DNA of 64,000 nt from CANKJK01 sp040081715 (GTDB taxonomy: Bacteria; Acidobacteriota; Vicinamibacteria; Vicinamibacterales; UBA2999), in contig JBEBFY010000008.1 in NCBI GenBank assembly GCA_040081715.1, positions 62,001-126,000 on the forward strand, in the 5' to 3' direction. This document shows, in pieces, positions 44,794 to 53,632 of the stretch; the stretch's first letter is position 1, and the number at the start of each line of letters is the position of its first letter. The notes under the pieces were generated by a model. It saw nothing but the letters and a program-made list of their open reading frames with translations. It did not search any database and was not told the DNA's origin. A program made the translations under genes and the position numbers.

Positions 44794-46617
44794 ATGTCCG
44801 CTGATCGTCTTTCCCAGGTGCTGGCCCAGTACTGGGGCTACTCCTCGTTCCGTCCGCTGCAGCGCGAAGCCATGGACGCCGTGGTCGCCAACCGCGACTC
44901 GGTGGTCGTGCTCCCGACCGGCGGGGGCAAATCGCTGTGCTTCCAGGCGCCCGCGCTGGTCCGCGACGGCCTGGCCGTTGTCGTGTCGCCGCTCATCTCG
45001 TTGATGAAGGACCAGGTAGACACGCTGACGGGCAACGGCGTGCCGGCGGCCCTCTTCAACAGCTCGCTCGACGCCGGTGAGAAGTCGCGCGTGATGACAG
45101 GCCTCAAGCGCGGCGATTTCCGGCTGCTCTATGTATCGCCCGAGCGCCTCGTCGGCGAGGGCGGGCACACTTTCTGCAGCATGCTGGCCGGCCTTGGCGT
45201 CAGCTTCATCGCCATCGACGAAGCGCACTGCATCAGCCAATGGGGGCACGACTTCCGGCCGGAGTACCGGCAGCTCGCCTCCCTCCGCCAGCTCTTCCCG
45301 GGCGCGAGCCTGCACGCCTTCACGGCCACGGCCACCGCGCGCGTACGGAAGGACATTGCCGCGCAACTCGACCTCCGCAACCCCGTCGAGCTGGTGGGCT
45401 CCTTCGACCGGCCGAATCTCGTCTACCGCGTGTTGCCGCGTGACGTACTGAAAAAGCAGTTACTGGCCGTGCTGGCCCGGCATCCCCGCGAGGCCGGGAT
45501 CATCTACTGCACCTCACGGAAGGAAGTGGATGCACTGGCGGCGTGGCTCACAGAGAGCCGCCACCCTGCGCTGCCGTATCACGCGGGCCTTTCGGACGAC
45601 GAACGCCACCGGAACCAGGACGCGTTCCTGGACGAGCGCGTGCAATTGGTTGTGGCCACCGTGGCCTTCGGCATGGGCATCGACCGATCCGACGTGCGGT
45701 TCGTCGTGCACGCCGGTGCGCCACGCTCGGTCGAGCACTACCAGCAGGAATCCGGCCGTGCGGGGCGCGATGGCCTCGAAGCCGAGTGCCTGCTCATTTC
45801 GTCCGCGGCGGACTTCATGCGCTGGCGGGTGATGCTCGAGCGCAACGGCGAATTCACGGACGCCTCGCGGGTGCTGCTCCAGCAGATGGAACGCTACGCC
45901 GGCGGTACGTCGTGCCGCCACCGCCACCTGAGCGAGTACTTCGGGGATCGCTGGACCAAGGCGAATTGCGGCGCCTGCGACGTGTGCCTGGGCGAGTTGG
46001 AGTCGGTGTCGGAAGCCGTCACCGTGGCGCGGAAGATCCTCTCGTGCGTGGCACGCGTGGGCCAGCGCTTCGGCGCCGCCCACATCACGGCGATCCTGCG
46101 CGGCCAGGCCAGCGAAGCCGTCGTCACGCGGGGACACGCCGAGCTGAGCACCTTTGGTCTCTTCGCCCAGGCCACAGTGCAGGAGGTGCGGGGCTACATC
46201 GAGCAGCTCTCAGCGGCCGGGCTCCTCCGCCAGACGGGCGACGCCTACCCGGTGCTGACGCTCACGCCGGAGGGCTCGGCCCTGCTCAAGGACGCCGGGG
46301 CATTCCCGGACCTGACCCTCGCCCGTCAACGCCCGCCGCGTCGCGACGGTGGCCGTGCCTGGTCCAAGGCCGAGGCGGAGTCATGGGACGGTGTGGACCG
46401 GAGCCTCTTCGAGCGGCTGCGCGACGTCCGGCTCAGGATTGCCCGGGCGCGTGCCGTGCCGCCCTATGTCATTTTTCACGACGCCACGCTGCGCGACATG
46501 GCGCGCGTGAAGCCCACATCGACCGAGGCGCTGCTCGGCGTCCGCGGTGTGGGCGCCAGGAAAGCCGAAGACCTCGGCGAGGAGTTCCTGGACGCTATCC
46601 GCTCACACGCGTTTTAA
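44794..46617 (+). CDS. recQ: ATP-dependent DNA helicase RecQ
   Basis: I start at ATG 44794, since TTG 44791 directly before is less likely. The 607-residue protein has the helicase motifs: VVLPTGGGKSLCFQAPAL (Walker A), IDEAHCISQWGHDFRP (DEAH box), RFVVHAGAPRSVEHYQQESG and RAGRDGL. Then come the zinc-binding Cys in CRHRHLSEYF and NCGACDVC, the winged-helix RQC part and a C-terminal HRDC domain (YVIFHDATLRDMARVKPTST). It unwinds DNA 3' to 5' in recombination and repair. A TACAGT -10-like element (44758-44763) lies upstream. The first ABC-F gene follows 12 bases later. Confidence 0.95.
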   Translation: MSADRLSQVLAQYWGYSSFRPLQREAMDAVVANRDSVVVLPTGGGKSLCFQAPALVRDGLAVVVSPLISLMKDQVDTLTGNGVPAALFNSSLDAGEKSRVMTGLKRGDFRLLYVSPERLVGEGGHTFCSMLAGLGVSFIAIDEAHCISQWGHDFRPEYRQLASLRQLFPGASLHAFTATATARVRKDIAAQLDLRNPVELVGSFDRPNLVYRVLPRDVLKKQLLAVLARHPREAGIIYCTSRKEVDALAAWLTESRHPALPYHAGLSDDERHRNQDAFLDERVQLVVATVAFGMGIDRSDVRFVVHAGAPRSVEHYQQESGRAGRDGLEAECLLISSAADFMRWRVMLERNGEFTDASRVLLQQMERYAGGTSCRHRHLSEYFGDRWTKANCGACDVCLGELESVSEAVTVARKILSCVARVGQRFGAAHITAILRGQASEAVVTRGHAELSTFGLFAQATVQEVRGYIEQLSAAGLLRQTGDAYPVLTLTPEGSALLKDAGAFPDLTLARQRPPRRDGGRAWSKAEAESWDGVDRSLFERLRDVRLRIARARAVPPYVIFHDATLRDMARVKPTSTEALLGVRGVGARKAEDLGEEFLDAIRSHAF

Positions 46618-46629
46618 CTTCACATCCAC

Positions 46630-48420
46630 ATGCCACTTCTCACGCTCGACCACGTCACGCACGCCTACGGCCATGTGCCGCTTCTCGACGACGCCAGCCT
46701 CCAGATCGAGGCCGGCGAACGCGTGTGCGTCCTCGGACGCAACGGCACCGGCAAGTCCACGCTGCTTCAGGTGGTGAGCGGCGAGACCCCGCCGGACAAG
46801 GGATCGGTGTGGCGGCAGCCCGGTCTGCGCATCGGGCGTCTGCAGCAGGACGCGATCCTGCGCGACGAGCGAACGGTGTTCGAAGTCGTGGCCGACGGCC
46901 TCGTGCTGCGGCCGGACGAAGAACCGTGGATGCGGGATCAGCGCGTGGAAATGGTGATCTCGCGGCTCCAGTTGCCTGCCGAAGCCAGGGCCAGCACGCT
47001 CTCTGGCGGGTGGCGGCGCCGCACGCTCCTCGGACGGGCGCTCGTGGGTCAGCCCGAACTGCTCCTGCTCGACGAGCCGACCAACCATCTCGACATCGAG
47101 GCGATGAGCTGGCTGGAGAACTTCCTGAGCGACTACCGCGGCGCCGTGCTCTTCGTGACCCACGACCGCGTGTTCCTGCAGCGCGTGGCCACGCGCATCC
47201 TGGAGCTGGACCGGGGGCGGCTGACGAGCTGGCCGGGCGACTACGCCACCTTCCTGCGGCGCAAGGAGGAGTGGCTGGACGCCGAGTCCACGCGGCACGC
47301 GAAGTTCGATAAGAAGCTCGCCGAGGAAGAAGTGTGGCTGCGCCAGGGCATCAAGGCGCGGCGCACGCGGAATGAAGGACGGGTCAAGGCACTGCTCACC
47401 ATGCGGGCCGAGCGAGCCGAACGGCGTGAGCGCGCCGGACAGGTCACCCTGACGGCCGATGCCGGGGACCGGTCGGGAAAGATGGTGTTCGAGGCGGAAG
47501 GCGTGGGCAAGGCCTTCGACGGCCGCCCGGTCATTGCCGGATTTACCGCGCGCATCCAGCGCGGCGACCGCGTGGGCATCATCGGCGCCAACGGAGCCGG
47601 CAAGACCACGCTGCTGCGCATGCTCATCGGCGAACTGGAGCCAGATGCCGGCACGGTGCGTCAGGGCAGCAATGTGGCCATCGCCTACTTCGACCAGCAG
47701 CGCGAGCAGCTCGACCCGGAGCGGACCGTTGTCGATACGGTGGCCGACGGCCAGACCACGGTGACCATCGGCGGCCTGGAACGCCACGTGCACGGATACC
47801 TTGCCGACTTCCTGTTTCCCCCGGAACGTGCCCTCTCTCCGGTGAAGGCGCTCTCGGGCGGCGAGCGCAATCGGTTGCTGCTGGCGCGCCTCTTCACCAA
47901 GCCCGCCAACGTGCTGGTCTTCGACGAGCCCACCAACGATCTGGACATCGAAACACTCGAACTGCTCGAGGCCATGCTCGCGGAGTGGCCCGGCACGCTG
48001 CTGTTGGTCAGCCACGACCGGGCGTTTATCGACCATGTGGTCACGAGCACGCTGGTCTGCAACGGCGACGGCAGCGTCGAGGAGTTCGTGGGCGGCTACG
48101 AGGACTGGCTCCGCCAGCGCCGGTCCGGGAAGGTTGTGGCGGCCAAGGGCGGAAAGGCGTCTCAGAAAGCGGCACCCGCCGCTCCGGCAGCGAAAAAGCT
48201 GTCCTTCAAGGAGCAGCGGGAACTCGACAGCCTGCCGGCACGGATCGCGGCCCTGGAGGCCGAACAAACGGTGCTGAACGCCCGAGTCACGACGCCGGCC
48301 TTCTACTCCGAGCCGCCGGAGGCCATCCACGCCGCCCTGGCCAGGGTCGAGGCCCTACAGGCCGAGCTGCTGGATGTCTTCGCCCGCTGGGACGAACTGG
48401 ATTCCCGTACCAGCGGGTAG
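46630..48420 (+). CDS. ABC-F family ATPase, Uup-like
   Basis: This 596-residue protein has two ABC ATPase domains without membrane segments: Walker A LGRNGTGKSTLLQ and GANGAGKTTLLRML, signature motifs LSGGWRRRTLL and LSGGERNRLLL, and Walker B LLLDEPTNHLDIE and VFDEPTNDLDIE. The C-terminal coiled coil (EQRELDSLPARIAALEAEQ) is the extension typical of Uup-type members. Soluble ABC-F proteins bind ribosomes and relieve particular translation stalls or antibiotic block. Neighbours are recQ, a second ABC-F and an EfpL-like factor. A TAGAAT overlaps its stop and may drive the next gene. Confidence 0.93.
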   Translation: MPLLTLDHVTHAYGHVPLLDDASLQIEAGERVCVLGRNGTGKSTLLQVVSGETPPDKGSVWRQPGLRIGRLQQDAILRDERTVFEVVADGLVLRPDEEPWMRDQRVEMVISRLQLPAEARASTLSGGWRRRTLLGRALVGQPELLLLDEPTNHLDIEAMSWLENFLSDYRGAVLFVTHDRVFLQRVATRILELDRGRLTSWPGDYATFLRRKEEWLDAESTRHAKFDKKLAEEEVWLRQGIKARRTRNEGRVKALLTMRAERAERRERAGQVTLTADAGDRSGKMVFEAEGVGKAFDGRPVIAGFTARIQRGDRVGIIGANGAGKTTLLRMLIGELEPDAGTVRQGSNVAIAYFDQQREQLDPERTVVDTVADGQTTVTIGGLERHVHGYLADFLFPPERALSPVKALSGGERNRLLLARLFTKPANVLVFDEPTNDLDIETLELLEAMLAEWPGTLLLVSHDRAFIDHVVTSTLVCNGDGSVEEFVGGYEDWLRQRRSGKVVAAKGGKASQKAAPAAPAAKKLSFKEQRELDSLPARIAALEAEQTVLNARVTTPAFYSEPPEAIHAALARVEALQAELLDVFARWDELDSRTSG

Positions 48421-48432
48421 AATTTAAGGTTC

Positions 48433-50037
48433 ATGATTTCCGTCAGCAGCGTCTCCATGCGGTACGGGTCGAAGGTGCTCTTCGACGAGGTCACCGCCAC
48501 GTTCACCACCGGCCGCCGGTACGGCCTCACCGGCCCGAATGGCGCCGGCAAGTCCACGTTCATGAAGCTCCTGACGGGCGAGCTTGAGCCGCAGAAGGGC
48601 ACCGTCGTCCGCCCGAAGAAGCTGGGCGTGCTGCGGCAGGACCAGTTCGCGTTCGACGCGTTCCGCGTGGTCGATACCGTCATCATGGGCAACAAGCGCC
48701 TGTGGGACGCGCTTCAGGAGCGCGATGCGCTCTACGAGAAGGCCGACATGTCGGACGCAGACGGCATGCGCCTCGGCGAACTGGAAGGCGTCGTCGGGGA
48801 AGAAGACGGCTACTCCGCGGAAAGTGACGCTGCGGTGCTGCTCCAAGGCCTCGACATCCCGGACGCGCTGCACGAGCGGAAGATGAGCGAGCTGCAGGGC
48901 GGACAGAAGGTGCGCGTCCTGCTGGCCCAGGCCCTCTTCGGCAATCCGCAGGCGCTGCTGCTGGACGAACCGACGAACCACCTGGACCTCGACTCGATCC
49001 ACTGGCTCGAGGACTTCCTGAACCGGTACGAGGGGATGCTGATGGTCATCTCGCACGACCGGCACTTCCTCAACAACGTGTGCACCCACGCGGCCGACAT
49101 CGACTACCAGACGATCATCATCTACACCGGCGGCTACGACGACATGGTGCTCGCCAAGACGCAGGTCCGCTCACGCATCGAGTCGGAGAACGCGCAGCGC
49201 GAGAAGAAGATCGCCCAGTTGCAGGACTTCATCGCCCGGTTCAGCGCGGGCACGCGCGCCAGCCAGGTGTCGTCGCGCCGCAAGGAAGTGGAGCGGCTGG
49301 AAACCACGGCCCTCGCCCGGTCGAACATCGAGCGCCCCTACATCCGCTTCAACATGAAACGGCCCTCGGGCAAGATGGCCGTCGAGTTCAAGGGGCTCAC
49401 GAAGGCGTACGGCGACCACACCGTCATCACGTCCTTCGAGTCGGTCGTGAACCGCGGCGACCACGTGGTGATCGTCGGCCGGAACGGCGTGGGCAAGACC
49501 ACGCTGCTCAAATCGCTCCTGGCCGACGCGCCTGATGTGGACCAGAACCCCGGCGACCGCGACGCCGGCACGCTCCGCTGGGGCCACGAAGTGTCGGTGG
49601 GCTATTACCCGCAGGACGCGACAGGCGTCATCAGCAAGGGCATGCAGGCCGTCGAGTGGCTCCACCAGTTCGACCCCGAGGCCTCGCGCCAGGACATCCA
49701 CGGCCTGCTCGGCCAGATGCTGTTCAAGGGCGAGGAGGGCTACAAGCCCACCGAAGCACTCTCGGGCGGCGAGACGGCGCGGCTCCTGTTCTGCCGCATC
49801 ATGCTGCTCAAGCCCAACGTGCTGGTGCTGGACGAACCCACCAACCACCTGGACCTGGAATCCATCAACGCGCTGAACATCGCGCTCCAGAAGTACGAAG
49901 GCACGGTGTTCCTGGTGACGCACGACCAGGATCTGCTCGAAGAGGTCGGCACGCGCGTGTGGCACCTGGACGGCTCCGGCACGGTGCAGGACTTCAAGGG
50001 CCCCCACGAGGAGTTCGTGGCCGCCCACGGGCAGTAG
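48433..50037 (+). CDS. ABC-F family ATPase, YbiT/EttA-like
   Basis: This 534-residue ABC-F protein has two domains: Walker A GPNGAGKSTFMKLL and GRNGVGKTTLLKSL, signatures LQGGQKVRVLL and LSGGETARLLF, and Walker B LLLDEPTNHLDLD and LVLDEPTNHLDLE. It lacks a C-terminal coiled coil and has YbiT-like features (TQVRSRIESENAQREKKIAQ as linker, YYPQDATGVISKG). TAGAAT (48418-48423) ends 9 bases before ATG 48433, and an AAGG lies between. It follows the Uup-like gene by 12 bases and precedes the EfpL-like gene by 32. Like its neighbour, it probably acts on stalled ribosomes. Confidence 0.93.
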   Translation: MISVSSVSMRYGSKVLFDEVTATFTTGRRYGLTGPNGAGKSTFMKLLTGELEPQKGTVVRPKKLGVLRQDQFAFDAFRVVDTVIMGNKRLWDALQERDALYEKADMSDADGMRLGELEGVVGEEDGYSAESDAAVLLQGLDIPDALHERKMSELQGGQKVRVLLAQALFGNPQALLLDEPTNHLDLDSIHWLEDFLNRYEGMLMVISHDRHFLNNVCTHAADIDYQTIIIYTGGYDDMVLAKTQVRSRIESENAQREKKIAQLQDFIARFSAGTRASQVSSRRKEVERLETTALARSNIERPYIRFNMKRPSGKMAVEFKGLTKAYGDHTVITSFESVVNRGDHVVIVGRNGVGKTTLLKSLLADAPDVDQNPGDRDAGTLRWGHEVSVGYYPQDATGVISKGMQAVEWLHQFDPEASRQDIHGLLGQMLFKGEEGYKPTEALSGGETARLLFCRIMLLKPNVLVLDEPTNHLDLESINALNIALQKYEGTVFLVTHDQDLLEEVGTRVWHLDGSGTVQDFKGPHEEFVAAHGQ

Positions 50038-50069
50038 GGCCAGTAACGGAGTTTCCCGAGAGGACGCGC

Positions 50070-50645
50070 ATGGCATCGCTGATTGAAGCAATCGACGTAA
50101 AGCGCAAGACGTTCTTCGAGATGGACGACACGCCCTATGTGTGCCTGGAACAGGAGATCTCCAAGCCCACCGCGCGGGGCGGGCAGACGCTGGTGCGGCT
50201 CAAGATGCGGAACCTGCTCACGCGGGCTGTCTTCGACAAGACTTTCAAGGCCGGCGACAAGCTCAAGGAGCCGGACCTCGTGATGGTGGATGCGGCCTAC
50301 CTCTACGCCGACGGCGATGGCTACAACTTCATGGACCAGTCGTCCTTCGAGACGCTCACGCTGAGCGGGGACATCCTGGGCGAGCAGCGCGGCTACCTGG
50401 CGGATAACCTTCTCGTACAGGTGCAGAAGTTCAACGGCAACCCCATCGGCATCCAGCTTCCGCAGCTCGTGGAGCTGACGGTAATCCAGACCGAGCCCGG
50501 CGTGCGCGGCGACACCGCGAGCGGCAACGTCACAAAAGCCGCCACCGTCGAGACGGGCCTCGAGATCCGGGTCCCCCTCTTCATCAAGCAAGGCGAGAAG
50601 GTGAAAGTGCACACCGAGACGGGCGACTTCGCCGGCCGTGCTTGA
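50070..50645 (+). CDS. Elongation factor P-like protein (EfpL/YeiP-like)
   Basis: GAGAGG precedes ATG 50070. The 191-residue protein has the three EF-P beta-barrel domains (KOW-like N-terminal part, GYNFMDQSSFETLTLSG in the OB part and ETGLEIRVPLFIKQGEKVKV at the end). The tip loop, where EF-P has the modified Lys or Arg, reads ISKPTARGGQTLVRLKMRN with Arg36 in TARGG. This S/P-T-A-R-G pattern is that of EfpL (YeiP) rather than classical EF-P (K-P-G-K-G). It promotes peptide bond formation at polyproline or other stall sites. It lies after two ABC-F genes. Confidence 0.88.
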   Translation: MASLIEAIDVKRKTFFEMDDTPYVCLEQEISKPTARGGQTLVRLKMRNLLTRAVFDKTFKAGDKLKEPDLVMVDAAYLYADGDGYNFMDQSSFETLTLSGDILGEQRGYLADNLLVQVQKFNGNPIGIQLPQLVELTVIQTEPGVRGDTASGNVTKAATVETGLEIRVPLFIKQGEKVKVHTETGDFAGRA

Positions 50646-50667
50646 CCCCGCCTCTACAATGGCGCTG

Positions 50668-52185
50668 ATGCTGCTCGCGGCCACACTCATCGCCCTGGCG
50701 GTCGTCGTGGTCTACGATGTGACGCAACGCCAGCACGCCATCCTCCGCAACTTCCCGATCGTCGGCCACTTCCGCTACTGGCTCGAGGCCATCGGCCCCG
50801 AGCTGCGCCAGTACATCGTCACCGACAACAACGAGGATCGGCCCTTCAGCCGCGACCAGCGGCGCTGGATCTATGCGTCGGCCAAGAAGGAAAACAACTA
50901 CTTCGGCTTCGGCTCCGACAACGAGATGGAGCTGCACTCCAACTACCTGATCATCAAGCACACCACCTTTCCACTGCCGACGAAGTGTCCTGGCGATCCG
51001 GGCTACGACCCGAACTACACCATCCCCTGCGCCAAGGTGATGGGCGGGCCTCGCGGACGGCGCAAGGCCTTCCGGCCGGCGTCGGTGGTCAACGTCTCGG
51101 GGATGAGCTTCGGGTCGCTCTCGGGTCCAGCCGTGGAGTCGCTCAATCGCGGGTGCCAGATTGCCGGGTGCCTGCAGAGCACGGGCGAGGGCGGCGTGTC
51201 CTCCTATCACCTTCAGGGCGGCGAACTCATCTGGCAGATCGGCACGGGCTACTTCGGCTGCCGCGACGAACACGGCCGCTTCAGCATGGCGCGGCTCAAG
51301 GCGGTGCTCGACCGCACCCCGCAGATTCGCGCGATCGAGGTCAAGCTGAGCCAGGGCGCCAAGCCCGGCGTGGGCGGCGTCCTGCCACTGGCCAAGATCA
51401 CCAGAGAGATCGCGGACATCCGCGGCGTCCCCATGGACCGCGACTGCATCAGCCCGGCCACGCACAGCGTCTTTCACGACGCGGACAGCCTTCTGGACTT
51501 CGTCGAACTGGTCGCCGAGGAAACAGGCCTTCCGGTGGGCATCAAGTCCGCGGTTGGCGACAGCGCCTTCTGGACAGACTTGACGCGCCTGATGGCGGAC
51601 GGCACGCGCGGCGTGGACTTTGTGACCATCGACGGCGGCGAGGGCGGCACCGGGGCCGGTCCACTCGTGTTCGCCGACCATGTGGCGCTGCCGTTCAAGC
51701 TGGGGTTCAGCCGCGTGCAGAAAGCGTTCGCCGCCGAAGGCCTGACCCAGCGGGTGGTCTTCATCGGCTCGGGCAAACTTGGGTTTCCTGAAGCGGCCAT
51801 GTTCGCCTTCGCGCTGGGCTGCGACATGGTCAACGTGGCCCGCGAGGGGTTGCTGGCCATCGGCTGCATCCAGGCGCAGCGCTGCCACACCAACCACTGC
51901 CCCACCGGGATCACGACGCAGAATGCCTGGCTCGTGCGCGGCGTCGATCCCACACTGAAATCGGCGCGGCTCGCCAATTACGTCGTGACGCTGCGCAAGG
52001 AGCTGCTTGCGCTCAGCCACGCGTGCGGGGTGGCGCATCCGTCGCTGATTACGGCGGACCACCTGGAGTTGATGGACGCGCACTTCGGCTCGAAGACGGT
52101 GGCGGAGTTGTTTGGCTACGACCGTGGCGCGGGCATGCCGTCACTAAGCGACCCGGCGGAGGTCGATCGGATCATGCGGCACTGA
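50668..52185 (+). CDS. FMN-type glutamate synthase family protein
   Basis: Start choice: GTG 50638 would overlap the previous gene by 8 bases, but ATG 50668 is 7 bases behind TACAAT (50655-50660) and begins with a signal-anchor-like helix (MLLAATLIALAVVVVYDVTQ), so I prefer 50668. The 505-residue protein matches the glutamate synthase large-subunit central/FMN domain: RKAFRPASVVNVSGMSFGSL, TGEGGVSSYHLQGGELIWQIG and IDGGEGGTGAGPLVF for the FMN barrel. CIQAQRCHTNHCPTGI holds the three cysteines of the [3Fe-4S] cluster. It lacks the glutaminase domain. Its electron donor and amino donor are unknown. Confidence 0.85.
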   Translation: MLLAATLIALAVVVVYDVTQRQHAILRNFPIVGHFRYWLEAIGPELRQYIVTDNNEDRPFSRDQRRWIYASAKKENNYFGFGSDNEMELHSNYLIIKHTTFPLPTKCPGDPGYDPNYTIPCAKVMGGPRGRRKAFRPASVVNVSGMSFGSLSGPAVESLNRGCQIAGCLQSTGEGGVSSYHLQGGELIWQIGTGYFGCRDEHGRFSMARLKAVLDRTPQIRAIEVKLSQGAKPGVGGVLPLAKITREIADIRGVPMDRDCISPATHSVFHDADSLLDFVELVAEETGLPVGIKSAVGDSAFWTDLTRLMADGTRGVDFVTIDGGEGGTGAGPLVFADHVALPFKLGFSRVQKAFAAEGLTQRVVFIGSGKLGFPEAAMFAFALGCDMVNVAREGLLAIGCIQAQRCHTNHCPTGITTQNAWLVRGVDPTLKSARLANYVVTLRKELLALSHACGVAHPSLITADHLELMDAHFGSKTVAELFGYDRGAGMPSLSDPAEVDRIMRH

Positions 52186-52210
52186 GCCGGCTGGGGCCGT
52201 GCCGCCCTGC

Positions 52211-52681
<471 letters not shown>

Positions 52682-52688
52682 GGACAGT

Positions 52689-52694
52689 AGTCTA
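52689..52694 (-). promoter_or_regulatory. -10-like TAGACT of the EVE gene
   Basis: TAGACT on the minus strand ends 7 bases before ATG 52681 with no ribosome binding site between, supporting a leaderless transcript and that start. Confidence 0.45.
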
Positions 52695-52759
52695 AAGGTT
52701 CGGGTCAGAGGCAGCCCGCTGTAAGATTTGCGGGGCTGTTTAACGAAGGAGATAGAGTC

Positions 52760-53632
52760 ATGTCGGACCAGACCGAAGAGGGCGGGTTGACCCGCCGCGA
52801 TTTCGTAAGCATGTCGATTGCGGCCGGTGTCGTGGCCGCGACGGGCACCACTGGCGAGGCGCAGGCGAAGGTCGTGGACGAGAACATCAGCATCAAGACG
52901 GCGGACGGTGACTGCGACGCCTTCTTCGCGCACCCGGCCACGGGCAGGCACGCGGCCGTGATCATCTGGGCCGACGCCTTCGGCCTGCGCCCGGCGGTCA
53001 AGGACATGGCCAGGCGTTTGGCCGCGAGTGGCTACGCCGTGCTGGCGCCCAATCCGTTCTACCGCGTGACCAAGGCGCCGGGTATCGACAGCACGAACTT
53101 CAGCTTCCAGAACACCGCCGACCGCGCGAAGCTGGGGAGCCTGATGGGTTCGGTGACGGCGCCCGGGGCGCCAGAGCGAGACGCCGAGGCCTTCGTGGCG
53201 TTCCTCGACAAGCAGGCGTCGGTGGACCCGAAGAAGAAGATGGGCGTCCAGGGCTACTGCATGGGCGGCCCGCTCACGGTTCGGACCGCGGCGCACCTCC
53301 CATCACGTATCGGCGCCGGCGCCTCGTTCCACGGTGGCGGGTTGGTGACCAAGGAACCGAGCAGCCCGCACCTGCTCGCCACGAAGATCAAGGGCCGGAT
53401 GTACATCGGCATCGCCGGCAACGACGACGCCCAGCAGCCCGAGGCCAAGACGGTGCTGAAAGACACGTTCGCTGCCGCGAAGGTGCAAGCGGAGGTCGAG
53501 GTCTACGCGTCGGCACACGGCTGGTGCATGGTGGACATGCCCGCCGAGAAGGACAAGCCGATCTACAACAAGCCCGACGCCGAGAAGGCGTGGGCCAAGC
53601 TCGAAGCGCTCTACAAGGCCGCGCTCGTCTGA
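52760..53632 (+). CDS. Tat-exported dienelactone hydrolase family protein
   Basis: AAGGAG precedes ATG 52760. The 290-residue protein starts with a twin-arginine signal (TRRDFVSMSIAAGVVAATG), so it is folded before export to the periplasm. The alpha/beta-hydrolase domain has the Cys nucleophile in GYCMGG (Cys167), Asp near GNDD (222-223) and His253 in ASAHGW, the Cys-Asp-His triad of dienelactone hydrolases. It hydrolyses an ester or lactone; substrate unknown. An upstream TAAGAT (52723-52728) may be its -10. The P-type ATPase gene starts inside or right after its end. Confidence 0.9.
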   Translation: MSDQTEEGGLTRRDFVSMSIAAGVVAATGTTGEAQAKVVDENISIKTADGDCDAFFAHPATGRHAAVIIWADAFGLRPAVKDMARRLAASGYAVLAPNPFYRVTKAPGIDSTNFSFQNTADRAKLGSLMGSVTAPGAPERDAEAFVAFLDKQASVDPKKKMGVQGYCMGGPLTVRTAAHLPSRIGAGASFHGGGLVTKEPSSPHLLATKIKGRMYIGIAGNDDAQQPEAKTVLKDTFAAAKVQAEVEVYASAHGWCMVDMPAEKDKPIYNKPDAEKAWAKLEALYKAALV

